Of a stretch of 64,000 nt of DNA, positions 23,572 to 33,488 are shown one piece after another; within the stretch, counting starts at the first letter, position 1, and the number at the start of each line of letters is the position of its first letter. Location: assembly GCF_033568475.1 (NCBI RefSeq), contig NC_133121.1, positions 992,001-1,056,000 on the forward strand, in the 5' to 3' direction. The DNA is from Henckelia pumila. Taxonomy: Eukaryota > Streptophyta > Magnoliopsida > Lamiales > Gesneriaceae. A program made the position numbers and the translations under genes. The notes under the pieces were generated by a model. It was not told the DNA's origin, did not search any database, and was given only the letters and a program-made list of their open reading frames with translations.

Positions 23572-23848
23572 CTACCGAAAGCTTGTCAACCGCCTTTGCT
23601 CTCGACCGGCTGAAGTCACAAGCCTATCAACTGGCTATCAAAACCAGCAGAGGATAAATCTATCTACCGAAAGCTTGTCAACCGCCTTTGCTCTCGACCG
23701 GCTGAAGTCACAAGCCTATCAACTGGCTATCAAAACCAGCAGAGGATAAATCTATCTACCGGAAGCTTGTCAACCGCCTTTATCTCTCGACCGGTTGAAG
23801 TCACAAGCTTATCGACTGGTTATTCAAACCAGCAGAGGACAAATATCT
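23572..23848 (+). repeat. 3 x 92-bp tandem repeat in the 5' LTR U3
   Basis: The units start at 23572, 23664 and 23756. Each begins CTACCG-AAGCTTGTCAACCG and contains CTCGACCGG and AACCAGCAGAGGA. Units 1 and 2 are identical by eye and unit 3 is diverged. Repeats upstream of a TATA box in U3 usually act as enhancer-like elements. Confidence 0.9.
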
Positions 23849-24175
23849 CTACCGGTAGAATGCCAACTGCCTATCTAGATATCTCGAGACAAGTACCTGT
23901 GACAAGATGTTCTTTGCAGGATCTTTTATTAAAAGCAGAACCGGCGTTTCAGAAGATTTGTTGACTCCTGCAAATCAAGACAACAGGTTGTACCAAAATG
24001 GCAAAAACACAGAATGACTGCAGATAAAGCATTCGACCGTTTATTCCAGTTTTGGATCCTGGAAGTTGTCTGCAGTGTACGATCCTCATGCAGAATCATC
24101 AATGCATTTATGAGCATTAAATGTGCATTCAATGCAGCATCAGAACGTTCAAAATAAAGACGTTGATGATTGACC

Positions 24176-24184
24176 TATATAAAG
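24176..24184 (+). promoter_or_regulatory. TATA box of the copia 5' LTR
   Basis: TATATAAAG in the middle of the LTR, downstream of the tandem repeats, is the likely U3/R promoter driving the genomic RNA. The copy in the 3' LTR is at 34185-34193. Confidence 0.7.
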
Positions 24185-24901
24185 GGAAGATTGCTCAAAC
24201 AACAATATGCAGTGAGACAAGACAACGAAGAGAGACAAGCAACTCAGAAAAATTTCAATCACTTGACTAATATCAGAAGTCCTCATCTGATATACTTGAG
24301 CACACTTACAAGATCATTCATCTGCTGCTCAAATAAACCCTCGCCTACAGTTCACATATCTGATCGTCAAGGATCATCCTAGGGTTTTCAAGCCTCTCGA
24401 CCGCTCTGCAGTCTGAGAAGCTCAACTCAACTATACTCAGTGTTGAAGAGACTTGAAGCTGCTCTGAAAGCTTCCACCAGTCTGATAAGAACTGAGAATC
24501 TTATCTGTGTAAATCTAGGAGTTTCGGATTAGGCATTGGATAAGTCCTAAGTCTGAAGTGGGTGTATTACAAGACGTTGTAATAACCAAAGTCTTCTAGT
24601 GAATTCCTTCCTAAGTGGAAGAAGGGGAGACGTAGAAGGATTAAGCCTTCGAACTTCCATAAAATCGTGCTTTAGCATTTACTGCAACTTATCTCACATC
24701 CTGCTCATACATTGCATTATAAACTTTGCATCACTAAAACCTTTGAACTATTTCCGCACTATTTAAGTTGTTCAAAACATTTTAGAAGTTGAGAAAACTG
24801 ATTAAGTGAACTAAACCTCACTTGATCTTTCTAAAGAAGTAGAAGAAAAGTTTCAGAGTGTATTCACCCCCCCCTCTACCCTCTGAACCGATCCCAACAA
24901 G

Positions 24902-24913
24902 TGGTATCAGAGC
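24902..24913 (+). other. Primer binding site (initiator tRNA-Met)
   Basis: TGGTATCAGAGC starts two bases after the LTR end. It is the standard plant retroelement PBS, complementary to the 3' end of initiator tRNA-Met. Confidence 0.95.
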
Positions 24914-24952
24914 GGGTTCCTTTCTCAACTGCTGATCTGAAGTTTTCAAATC

Positions 24953-26965
24953 ATGACTTCTTTCAACAGAATTCCTATGTTTTCTAAAGAAGAGTATGAT
25001 GATTGGAAAATTCGCATGCAGGCACATCTTGCAGCACAGGATGATGACATGCTATATGTCATAACAGACGGTCCTATCAAAATTATGAAGGTCAACCCAG
25101 CTCTAGCCGATGGTGCAGGACAAATGATTGAGAAACCAAGAGCTGAGTGGACCACTGAGGACAAAAAGAAGGCCAATCTTGACAATGTGGCCCGGGACAT
25201 CCTATACAAAACACTGGACAAGAATATGTTCAGCAAAATCAAGTCATGTTCCACAGCAAAGGAGATTTGGGAGAAGCTCACTCAGCTGTGTGAAGGGAAT
25301 GACCAGACAAAGGAAAACAAGCTCACTCTGGCCATTCAAAAATATGACAACGCCAAAATGAAGCCAGGGGAAACCATGGCTGAATTTGATGAACGGTTCA
25401 GTAGTATCATCTGTGATCTTACTGCTTTAGGTAAAACTTATACTAACCGTGAAATTGCTGTGAAGGTTATGAGAGCTCTGCCCAAAGAATGGGAGATCAA
25501 GACAGTGGCCATGAGAGAGTCAAAAGATTTGAGCAAGGTTGAACTGCATGATCTCTTTGCTGATCTCAAAGCCTACGAGTTCGAGCTCAACATGAGAACA
25601 GAAGATGAACCATCCACATCTCAACCAACCAAGGCCTTAACCTCAACCGTGATACGTCCACCGGTCGAGGAACCTCCAAAGAGATCAGCTGAGCAAATCA
25701 GCAATGAAGCCATGACACTCTTTGTCAAGAAATTTGGTAAATTTATGCGTAAAAACAATTCTAAATTTAAAAATTATCATAAATCGGACCATACAAACGA
25801 TGGTCCTACTTGTTTTAACTGTGGAAAGCCAGGCCATTTCATTGCAGACTGCACCAAGCCTAAGAACAATGATCAGAAGCAATTCTCCGAAAGAAGAAGG
25901 GGTAAGGAGGATAAAAGGACGTTTAGAAAAGGAAAAGACCAAAGGGTTCTAGTAGCAGATGAAAGCAAAAGCAAGTGGGCTGAGTCTGACTCTGACAACT
26001 CCAATACCGGAAGCTCTTCAGATGACAGCGATGATGAAAAAGTGGAATGCCTTATGGCCGACATCGAAGAAGAAGCTGAGGAGGTATTTGACTTTGGCTC
26101 ACCTGAATTTACTCACAGTGATTTAGTTACTGCTTTACACGAAATGGCTAATGAATACAAAGCATTATCCAAGGAGTTCGAGGAAGTAAAGGCAGAAAGA
26201 GCTAACCTAAAAGATAAGTCAAGCAAATCAAGCTGCATGCAGCAAAAAGAGCTTGATGGTCTTAAGGTCAAGCTAAGTCTGCTGGCTACTGAGAACGACA
26301 CCTTGAAAAGAGTATTCCAAGCTACCTTGATTGAAAATAAAAAACTACTTGAAACCATTAAGGCTTGGAATAAATCTTCGGTAACCATTGACAAGATTCA
26401 AGAAATCCAAAGACCGGTGCATGATAAAACCGGTCTAGGGTTTGGAACAAATGAACAGTCTATGGAATCCTGTATTCAGTCAAGCCTGGACAAAGGCAAT
26501 CTTAACAAAATAAGATTTGTCAGGTCCAGCACGATATATGAACACGATAAGTGCAGCTTTGACAAAAATCAGAAAGTATCGAACGAACGAAGCTCTAAGC
26601 ATAGAGGGCTGGGATATGTGGATCCCCAGACCTCTAATCAAAGAGGAACTTGGATCAAACCAAAACCTAATGAAAGAAGAAAGGGAAACCAATCTAATTT
26701 CAAAAGGCCATGGAATGAGTCTAACTACTCTAAGAAAATATGGTCAAAGGAGAAGCCTTACCAGTACTTTAATTGCAGGCCAGTTCAAAAGAGGTACATG
26801 CTAACTGATGAAAATAAAAAAGGCAAGCAGCACACAGCAACCTCACAAGCACACACATTTACTGCCTATCGACCGCACAGATTTCTGGACACACACACGG
26901 GCAAACCTGTAAGGGTGTTCCAGGTGTGGGTCCCGAAAGGGCTAATCCGACCTGGACCCTACTAG
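24953..26965 (+). CDS. gag: Copia Gag (670 residues)
   Basis: This is the capsid/nucleocapsid protein of the copia element. The start (MTSFNRIPMFSKEEYDDWKI) matches the N-terminal region of copia Gag (DUF4219/UBN2 type). The UBN2-like capsid region spans about residues 60-220. A CCHC zinc knuckle, CFNCGKPGHFIADC, is near residue 287, followed by an acidic Ser/Asp stretch and a long coiled coil (about residues 385-480). The length is typical of Sirevirus Gag. It ends at a TAG (26963-26965) in the same frame as pol. The frame is intact, so the element may be competent. Confidence 0.93.
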   Translation: MTSFNRIPMFSKEEYDDWKIRMQAHLAAQDDDMLYVITDGPIKIMKVNPALADGAGQMIEKPRAEWTTEDKKKANLDNVARDILYKTLDKNMFSKIKSCSTAKEIWEKLTQLCEGNDQTKENKLTLAIQKYDNAKMKPGETMAEFDERFSSIICDLTALGKTYTNREIAVKVMRALPKEWEIKTVAMRESKDLSKVELHDLFADLKAYEFELNMRTEDEPSTSQPTKALTSTVIRPPVEEPPKRSAEQISNEAMTLFVKKFGKFMRKNNSKFKNYHKSDHTNDGPTCFNCGKPGHFIADCTKPKNNDQKQFSERRRGKEDKRTFRKGKDQRVLVADESKSKWAESDSDNSNTGSSSDDSDDEKVECLMADIEEEAEEVFDFGSPEFTHSDLVTALHEMANEYKALSKEFEEVKAERANLKDKSSKSSCMQQKELDGLKVKLSLLATENDTLKRVFQATLIENKKLLETIKAWNKSSVTIDKIQEIQRPVHDKTGLGFGTNEQSMESCIQSSLDKGNLNKIRFVRSSTIYEHDKCSFDKNQKVSNERSSKHRGLGYVDPQTSNQRGTWIKPKPNERRKGNQSNFKRPWNESNYSKKIWSKEKPYQYFNCRPVQKRYMLTDENKKGKQHTATSQAHTFTAYRPHRFLDTHTGKPVRVFQVWVPKGLIRPGPY

Positions 26966-26998
26966 ATATGGGTACCAAAAGTTCTTCACTCTTTGCAG
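26909..26998 (+). other. Candidate 90-bp intron spanning the gag stop codon
   Basis: A consensus-like donor (CCT|GTAAGG at 26909) and a strong acceptor (CTTCACTCTTTGCAG ending at 26998) are both phase 0 relative to the shared gag/pol frame. Removing the 90 bases deletes the TAG and joins ...HTGKP to VLKVQTGEK... in frame. Another donor, CAG|GTGTGG at 26924, is also phase 0. This is inference from sequence only; stop-codon readthrough is the alternative. Confidence 0.45.
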
Positions 26999-29900
26999 GT
27001 ACTAAAAGTCCAAACGGGCGAGAAAACCACTTCTATCAAGGACACTACCTGGTATTTAGATAGCGGTTGCTCACGACACATGACAGGGAATCCAGAACTT
27101 CTAACAGAAGTGGTGTTGTGCAAAGGACCAAAGATCAGCTTTGGAGACAACTCCAAAGGTAAAACCGTGGGTAAGGGTAAGATCATCCATGGTAACTTCA
27201 TTATTAAAGATGTGTTACTTGTTGACAAACTATGCTATAATTTGATAAGTATTAGTCAACTATGTGACAATGATCATTCGGTCGAGTTTCACAAACACAC
27301 GTGCCTCATAAAAAATGACAAAGGTGAGACTCTTATGACCGGTGTACGAGACCTAAACACCTACAAGGTAAACTGGTCTTGCTCACATATTTCTTCACCC
27401 ACTTGTCTTACTGCTCATCATGATAAACATTGGTTGTGGCATAAGCGGTTAAATCATCTAAATTTTAAGTCCATTTTTAACTTGAGGAAGCATGATTTGG
27501 TTTCTGGTCTGCCCGAAGGAGATTTTGTAAAAGACAAAGTTTGTCCTGCTTGTCAACTAGGAAAGCAGGTGAGAGCAACTTTTAAAAATAAAGGGTGTAT
27601 GTCCTCTTCCAAATGTTTAGACTTACTTCACATGGACCTATTTGGTCCTATACCAGTAAGAAGCATAGGGGGAATGAGATATGCTCTTGTTGTTATAGAT
27701 GACTTTTCTCGATTTACTTGGGTCATCTTTCTCTCTTCAAAAGATCAAACTGCACCTCACCTGATTAAGCTTTTTAAACGCTTGCAAAATGAACAATCTA
27801 CTGTAATAGATAGAATCAGGAGTGATAGAGGGACTGAATTTTTAAACATCACTCTTATGACTTATCTAGATGATCAGGGAATCAAGCATGAGTTGTCAGC
27901 TGCTAGATCCCCACAGCAAAATGGGGTGGCTGAAAGAAGGAACCGTACTTTAAAAGAAGCAGCCAGAACTATGATTGCTGATTCAAATGTTTCTCAAAGA
28001 CTTTGGGCAGAAGCAGTTAACACAGCTTGCTATACTCAAAACAGATCTATGATTAATAAACGATTTAACAAAACTCCATATGAGATCTGGAATGGCACAA
28101 AACCTGACATTTCTTATTTCAAAATTTTTGGGTGCAAATGCTTTATCCACAACAATGGCAAAAACCATTTGACAGCCTTCGATGCCAAAGCAGACGAAGG
28201 AACTTTTATTGGTTACTCAGCCGTTAGCAGAGCTTATCGAGTGTTCAATCAAAGATCACTAACGGTCGAGGAAACCATTCATGTTGTTTTTGATGAATCT
28301 ACTCTATGTACAGAACAAACTCAAGGGAGCATAAATGATCTGAGTCACAGACTGGAAAACACAAATCTACAGGAAGAGAGTGACAGTGATCTATATCCTC
28401 CAAAGAAGGATGATCCAGTTCCCTCCACCGGGTGTGATCAAACAAGGCCAGAAGTGGATCCACCGGTTGATAACAATCCTCCAGCCAATGATGATCCAGT
28501 AAACGAGGACGTTCATCAACCAATTGATGACAACCCTTTAGGGAATTATTTTAGGTGGAACAAAGATCATCCACCTGGGTTGGTCATAGGTGACCCTTCT
28601 GCTCCTCGAAAAACACGTGGTCAAATGATTAATGAATTCTTGCATGCCGCTTTCATATCTCAGGTAGAGCCCAAGAAAATAGATGAAGCTCTATCAGATG
28701 CCAGCTGGATTGAAGCTATGCAAGAAGAGTTGAATCAATTCACCCGCAACAATGTTTGGCATCTAGTTCCTCGACCGAAAAATCAAAATGTGATTGGAAC
28801 TAGATGGGTGTTTCGTAACAAGCTCGATGAACATGGCACTGTTGTGCGTAACAAAGCTCGACTTGTTGCTCAAGGATTCAGACAAGAAGAAGGCATAGAC
28901 TTTGAGGAATCTTTCGCGCCAGTTGCAAGACTAGAAGCAATCCGCATCTTTCTTGCTTATGCAGCCTTCAAGAATTTTAAAGTTTATCAAATGGATGTGA
29001 AGTCTGCATTCCTCAATGGTCTACTTCAAGAAGAGGTGTACGTTGAACAACCACCAGGTTTTGTCAATCCTACTCATCCTCAATATATCTATAAACTTGA
29101 CAAAGCTCTCTATGGATTAAAACAAGCACCGCGTGCTTGGTATGACACTTTGCTAAAATTTTTACTGGAACATGATTTCCAAATTGGAACGGTCGATAAG
29201 ACCCTGTTTAAATTTGTAAAAGGTGATCATGTGTTACTAGTACAAATTTATGTTGATGACATTATATTTGGGTCAACTAACCCCAAGTTGTGCTCAAAGT
29301 TCTCTAAACTGATGAAGGAGAAGTTTGAAATGAGCATGATGGGCGAGCTAAACTTCTTTCTTGGACTTCAAGTAAAGCAACTTGAAACTGGAATATTCAT
29401 CAATCAGTCCAAGTATGCCAAGGAATTGGTAAAGAAGTTTGGAATGGAACAATGCTCAACTGTATCTACCCCCATGAGTACATCAATTAAGCTTGATAAA
29501 GATGAAGGGGGAATTCCGGTTGAGGTAACCATGTATCGAGGCCTTATTGGTTCACTGCTCTATTTGACTGCCAGTCGACCGGATATCATGTATTCAGTTT
29601 GTTTATGTGCTAGATTTCAAGCCGCACCTAAGCAATCTCATTTCATTGCTACCAAACGAATACTTAAATATATTAAAGGAACTACTAATGTGGGTCTTTG
29701 GTATCCCAAAGATTCAAATCTTAATCTTATTGGCTATTCAGATGCAGATTATGCAGGTTGTAGAATTGATCGCAAAAGTACAAGTGGCACATGTCAATTC
29801 CTTGGAGATAGACTAATTTCGTGGTCAAGTAAGAAGCAGACATCAATTGCTACCTCGACCGCCGAAGCAGAATACCTTGCTGCTGGCAGCTGTTGTGCTC

Positions 29901-30193
29901 AAATACTCTGGATTCAACAGCAGCTTAATGATTATGGGATTCGGTCGAGTGAAGCTCCAATCTACTGTGACAATACAAGTGCCATAGCCATCACTCACAA
30001 TCCAGTGATGCACTCTCGAACAAAGCACATTGATGTCAGGCATCACTTTATCCGAGATCATGTCTTAAAGAAGGAAATTAGGCTGGAATACATCTCTACC
30101 GATCAGCAAGCAGCAGACATATTCACCAAGCCTCTACCGGACGCTAAGTTTTCATATTTTCGAAATATTCTTGGCTTAGTAGATTTAAGTTAG
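26966..30193 (+). CDS. pol: Copia Pol: protease, integrase, reverse transcriptase, RNase H
   Basis: The frame is open from just after the gag TAG, with no convincing own start codon. The order is: protease ([13 protein letters not shown]); GAG-pre-integrase zinc finger (H-X-H...CPACQLGKQ); integrase catalytic residues in [17 protein letters not shown] and [12 protein letters not shown]; copia RT starting WIEAMQEEL with the catalytic [10 protein letters not shown]; and RNase H ([28 protein letters not shown]). All domains are uninterrupted, so the enzyme set looks intact. Expression needs splicing or readthrough at 26963. The usual post-pol AGGGGGAATGATTG follows (30209-30222). Confidence 0.95.
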   Translation: MWVPKVLHSLQVLKVQTGEKTTSIKDTTWYLDSGCSRHMTGNPELLTEVVLCKGPKISFGDNSKGKTVGKGKIIHGNFIIKDVLLVDKLCYNLISISQLCDNDHSVEFHKHTCLIKNDKGETLMTGVRDLNTYKVNWSCSHISSPTCLTAHHDKHWLWHKRLNHLNFKSIFNLRKHDLVSGLPEGDFVKDKVCPACQLGKQVRATFKNKGCMSSSKCLDLLHMDLFGPIPVRSIGGMRYALVVIDDFSRFTWVIFLSSKDQTAPHLIKLFKRLQNEQSTVIDRIRSDRGTEFLNITLMTYLDDQGIKHELSAARSPQQNGVAERRNRTLKEAARTMIADSNVSQRLWAEAVNTACYTQNRSMINKRFNKTPYEIWNGTKPDISYFKIFGCKCFIHNNGKNHLTAFDAKADEGTFIGYSAVSRAYRVFNQRSLTVEETIHVVFDESTLCTEQTQGSINDLSHRLENTNLQEESDSDLYPPKKDDPVPSTGCDQTRPEVDPPVDNNPPANDDPVNEDVHQPIDDNPLGNYFRWNKDHPPGLVIGDPSAPRKTRGQMINEFLHAAFISQVEPKKIDEALSDASWIEAMQEELNQFTRNNVWHLVPRPKNQNVIGTRWVFRNKLDEHGTVVRNKARLVAQGFRQEEGIDFEESFAPVARLEAIRIFLAYAAFKNFKVYQMDVKSAFLNGLLQEEVYVEQPPGFVNPTHPQYIYKLDKALYGLKQAPRAWYDTLLKFLLEHDFQIGTVDKTLFKFVKGDHVLLVQIYVDDIIFGSTNPKLCSKFSKLMKEKFEMSMMGELNFFLGLQVKQLETGIFINQSKYAKELVKKFGMEQCSTVSTPMSTSIKLDKDEGGIPVEVTMYRGLIGSLLYLTASRPDIMYSVCLCARFQAAPKQSHFIATKRILKYIKGTTNVGLWYPKDSNLNLIGYSDADYAGCRIDRKSTSGTCQFLGDRLISWSSKKQTSIATSTAEAEYLAAGSCCAQILWIQQQLNDYGIRSSEAPIYCDNTSAIAITHNPVMHSRTKHIDVRHHFIRDHVLKKEIRLEYISTDQQAADIFTKPLPDAKFSYFRNILGLVDLS

Positions 30194-30425
30194 TATGCAT
30201 GTGTTTAGGGGGAATGATTGTCAATATGACATTAATAGATTAGCTGTTACGTTGCCATTAATATTGGCATATCATCCGCCTTTAACTAGTCTCTGACAGA
30301 CTTCGTACTAGCAGCTTGGTGCTTTGAACCAAATGACATTAATTGGGCGCCGTGATTATGCTCTTCAAAACTTTTTGAATTTCAAAAATACTTTTCATGA
30401 CATCACCCTATGGCCCATAGGTTCC

Positions 30426-30434
30426 TATATATAC
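30426..30434 (+). promoter_or_regulatory. Possible internal TATA box for the third copia ORF
   Basis: TATATATAC lies 132 bases before the ATG at 30558, in the non-coding gap after pol. The position suits an internal promoter giving a subgenomic RNA for the extra ORF. Inference only. Confidence 0.4.
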
Positions 30435-30557
30435 TTCTTTACACTCGTATATCAATCTTTCACCTTTGCTAAAAACTTTCATATTGTATTAAACGCTCCA
30501 TCGAATTACTCTCAAGCTTTTGCTTACTCTTTGCTCGAGTTCTTATCTATAGATATC

Positions 30558-33323
30558 ATGTCGATCCAGAAGACTTGCCTCGCCATCAACTTTGATTCCG
30601 TTGTTAAGGCAAACAACGCAGGAATAACTGAGGTCTTCACCATGCTTGAAGCCTCTGGACTGAAGAAATTTCTGGAATGCAGCGCCATCTGCGATTTGCC
30701 TGTTTTGAAGGAGTTCTTCGCAACCGCTCAAATCGAGCATGGGACTATCAAATGCTTGATCAAGACAGAGGTCTACTCCTTCAATCAGAAGTTCTTCGCT
30801 AGCACATTTGATCTGCCCTCCAGGGGTTTGACAAAATGCACGGATCTTCCAGATGGTAACTGCTCTTATTGGTTGAAGGAGTTCTCAACTACTGATGCTC
30901 CGATCAAACTGCCGGCCCAGAAGACATCTCTCAAAGCTCCATTCAGGCTACTGACTAATATCGTGGCCAAGAATCTTCTGGCCAAGGCTGGATCTTACGA
31001 CAAGGTGACGCTGGAGAAATTTCAATACATGGCTTGTATTGCCTCCAAGATCAACATAAACTGGTCAGACATTCTGTTCAATATTCTATGTGAAATGATC
31101 AGGGGGAAAGGGCAATCCGAGGGATTTGCTTTGCAAATCTGCCACATCTTGGGCGTCCTTGGAGTGGACTTTTCCAAGACTGAGCCTCTGCATCCCACCA
31201 AATGGCTCAACAAGTCTACGATTCTCAAATTCCTGAACAAGAAAGAGACTGCTGTCGACACCTTGCCCTCAACCGCAAAGGCTATTGCTATCCCTCAACC
31301 GCTTTCAACGGTTTCGGTCGTGGCCAAACCAGTCCATACCAAAAAGTCTGCCAAGCGTCAACTAATCATCGAATCTGACTCTGAAGATGAATCACGTGAG
31401 AATGTTCCACTGATTCAAGCTTTCAGCAGGTCATCCCCTTCGGTCTCCAAAGCAGCTGTGTCATCCACGCCTGCAGGCGAGAAGAAGAGGCAGCACAAGA
31501 AGCTAAAGTCTCTTTCTGGACTTGCTCCTACCCCGCCAACGGTCGAGACTACTACCGTTGTTGCTTCTACTGCTCCTCGTCCTACAAAAGGTGTGATAAT
31601 CCGGGAAGGTGCCTCATCAGCTCCTGAGGTCACTCTAGCTGATCCCAAAGACAAAGGGAAAGGTGTGATGATCTACACACCCAAGGCTCAACCAGCAGCT
31701 ACGATAGAACTCAATATGATCATCTCTCACGTACTCCGTACTGTCAAGCGTCATCTACAACGTTTTGACAGATGGCATCACTCCCGCACTCACTTGACAC
31801 TCGCTCAAATATTTCCTAAATGGAAATCTCTAAACGTCATTGAGCAGAAGATGCTTCTATTTGCTGATACTGAAGACATCGTGGAGGCTCTGGGAAGACG
31901 ACATCTCATAGACTTGAAGCTTCGAGGAAGCCTGCTATCACTGCTAATTAATGAGCGTGTCAAGAATTTCAAATCCAAGAGTCCTACCGCTGCCGATGAC
32001 TTTGTGATTTTGACTGGACTACAGGATAGTCTACGTCAAATCACTCAACTACTTCAGCACTTCCAAGCTCTCAACAATGTCAAAACACCAGCTTCAGCAG
32101 CCTGTTTGCAAGCTTATGTGCTGGAAGCACAAGTAATGATGAAAACCTTTCTCACTCAAGATCAGGGTGAAGAAGATGTCTATGCTCTTCCTTCTTCAGA
32201 TGGGATTCTGACCGATCTCATCACTGCTGACCTCTTTCAATCATATGCTCTAAGATCGAGTGTAGCAGCATCTTCATCGGTCGACCCCTCCTCAACCGCA
32301 GTCCAAGCAGTTACTCAACCGGAAGCAGTTGTGATTGCTCGCTCCTCTCCCGTGACGACCGCTCTCACTTCTCCCGGTCATTCACAAAATGTTTTAGAAG
32401 TGGTTGCACAAGAGACACCTGTCACCTCTGTGACAAAGGCTCCTTGCAGTAGTGAAGCAACAGTGCCCCCAACGGAGATATCAAGCACTATTGTATCACC
32501 TGCATCTCCAGAACAGCAAGTGACTGATGCTGATCCAGCACTTCAACCGTCTCCATCTACTGAAAAGTTTATGGAAGATCTCATTATGGATGAACCAAGT
32601 GCTGATCCTGGTACTCCACCAACCATATTGACTGCAGTCGAAACTATTATATCTCCAACTGTACCATTATTGGAAGGTCCATCGGGTAGCTCTCCAGCAA
32701 GTTCACCCGCACCACATCATCGTGAGTCTAGCCCTGTTTCACCAAGAAATGACTCAGAAGGGCAAATGATTCAGACTGATGATTCTTTAATTGAAGCCAT
32801 GGCCGCAGCTCTAGATCATACCTTGATAAATCGGCTTCATGAGCTCATGCAAACGGTTAGGTCCTTCTCTCAAGACATAACAAACTCTTCCTTATCGGTC
32901 GATAATTCACGCCAGACGATGATTCGGCATTTCGAGACCGTGTCTCGAGACCTCGCTCGTCTGTCCACAGAGATCACTAATCATCATCGCACTCAAATCA
33001 ACACGCTCTCTACCGTCTCCGAACAAGTTATCCGATCCGAAAATCGCCTTCATAAGCAGTTGAATGATCGGATGGACACTATGCAAGCCACTCTACTTGC
33101 TCAAATCGATGCAAAAATAGACACTATGCAAGCCTGCCTTGGCACTCAACTCACTGAGGTCATCCTTCGGCTCAACCAAGGTGATGCCAAAAAGGGGGAA
33201 GAAGAGCAACGTAGAGCAGCAGAGGCAAGAAGACGTGAAGAAGAGTCCAGAAGAAAAGAAGAAGCCGACAGAAGAAGAAGAGAAGGCGATAGGTCAGGAG
33301 GAGCCAGTTGGTTCAAAAGATGA
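30558..33323 (+). CDS. Extra ORF of the Sirevirus-like element (921 residues), function unknown
   Basis: The frame is open from further upstream (30324), but I choose the ATG at 30558 (MSIQKTCLAINFDSVV) because it follows the TATA-like site and begins the globular part. Residues 1-230 form a compact domain (ITEVFTMLEASGLKKFLEC, then LKAPFRLLTNIVAKNLLAKA and NINWSDILFNILCEMI). It resembles the putative plant transposon protein domain of other plant retroelement extra ORFs. Long Ser/Thr/Pro-rich linkers follow, then a coiled coil (about 765-870) and a charged tail (EEEQRRAAEARRREEESRR) ending SGGASWFKR. I see no signal peptide or membrane span, so an envelope role is not supported. A DNA- or RNA-binding or assembly role is possible. 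Confidence 0.8.
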   Translation: MSIQKTCLAINFDSVVKANNAGITEVFTMLEASGLKKFLECSAICDLPVLKEFFATAQIEHGTIKCLIKTEVYSFNQKFFASTFDLPSRGLTKCTDLPDGNCSYWLKEFSTTDAPIKLPAQKTSLKAPFRLLTNIVAKNLLAKAGSYDKVTLEKFQYMACIASKININWSDILFNILCEMIRGKGQSEGFALQICHILGVLGVDFSKTEPLHPTKWLNKSTILKFLNKKETAVDTLPSTAKAIAIPQPLSTVSVVAKPVHTKKSAKRQLIIESDSEDESRENVPLIQAFSRSSPSVSKAAVSSTPAGEKKRQHKKLKSLSGLAPTPPTVETTTVVASTAPRPTKGVIIREGASSAPEVTLADPKDKGKGVMIYTPKAQPAATIELNMIISHVLRTVKRHLQRFDRWHHSRTHLTLAQIFPKWKSLNVIEQKMLLFADTEDIVEALGRRHLIDLKLRGSLLSLLINERVKNFKSKSPTAADDFVILTGLQDSLRQITQLLQHFQALNNVKTPASAACLQAYVLEAQVMMKTFLTQDQGEEDVYALPSSDGILTDLITADLFQSYALRSSVAASSSVDPSSTAVQAVTQPEAVVIARSSPVTTALTSPGHSQNVLEVVAQETPVTSVTKAPCSSEATVPPTEISSTIVSPASPEQQVTDADPALQPSPSTEKFMEDLIMDEPSADPGTPPTILTAVETIISPTVPLLEGPSGSSPASSPAPHHRESSPVSPRNDSEGQMIQTDDSLIEAMAAALDHTLINRLHELMQTVRSFSQDITNSSLSVDNSRQTMIRHFETVSRDLARLSTEITNHHRTQINTLSTVSEQVIRSENRLHKQLNDRMDTMQATLLAQIDAKIDTMQACLGTQLTEVILRLNQGDAKKGEEEQRRAAEARRREEESRRKEEADRRRREGDRSGGASWFKR

Positions 33324-33473
33324 ACAACTTATCTCTTCTTTACTTATCGCAGCCGCTTTTTTTTCTGTAGGTGTAATAAAAATGCTTATTGTACTTAATG
33401 AAATTCATTCTCTCAATGAAGTTCATTTTTATGCTTTCATATTGTTCTTGGAGCACTTAAGTTTTGTCATCAC

Positions 33474-33488
33474 CAAAAAGGGGGAAAT
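33474..33488 (+). other. Polypurine tract of the copia element
   Basis: CAAAAAGGGGGAAAT abuts the 3' LTR and would prime plus-strand DNA synthesis. A second copy of the same motif (AAAAAGGGGGAAGAAGAG) lies inside the extra ORF near 33189; duplicated purine tracts are known in Sireviruses. Confidence 0.85.

Larger units (their letters stand above)
23480..24899 (+). repeat. Copia 5' LTR
   Basis: It runs from TGTTGAATCC to CCCAACA over 1,420 bp. It contains three 92-bp tandem units, a TATA box at 24176, and a C-run followed by CTCTACCCTCTGAACC near the 3' end. Five TCGACCG heptamers lie in it. Confidence 0.93.

Noticed and set aside
23572..23848. CRISPR-like repeat array
   Set aside because: The units are directly adjacent with no spacers, lie inside an LTR, and the genome is eukaryotic.
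30324..33323. Envelope-like protein in the copia element
   Set aside because: The chosen ORF has no signal peptide or membrane span. The only hydrophobic stretch is in the upstream extension, around the TATA-like site.
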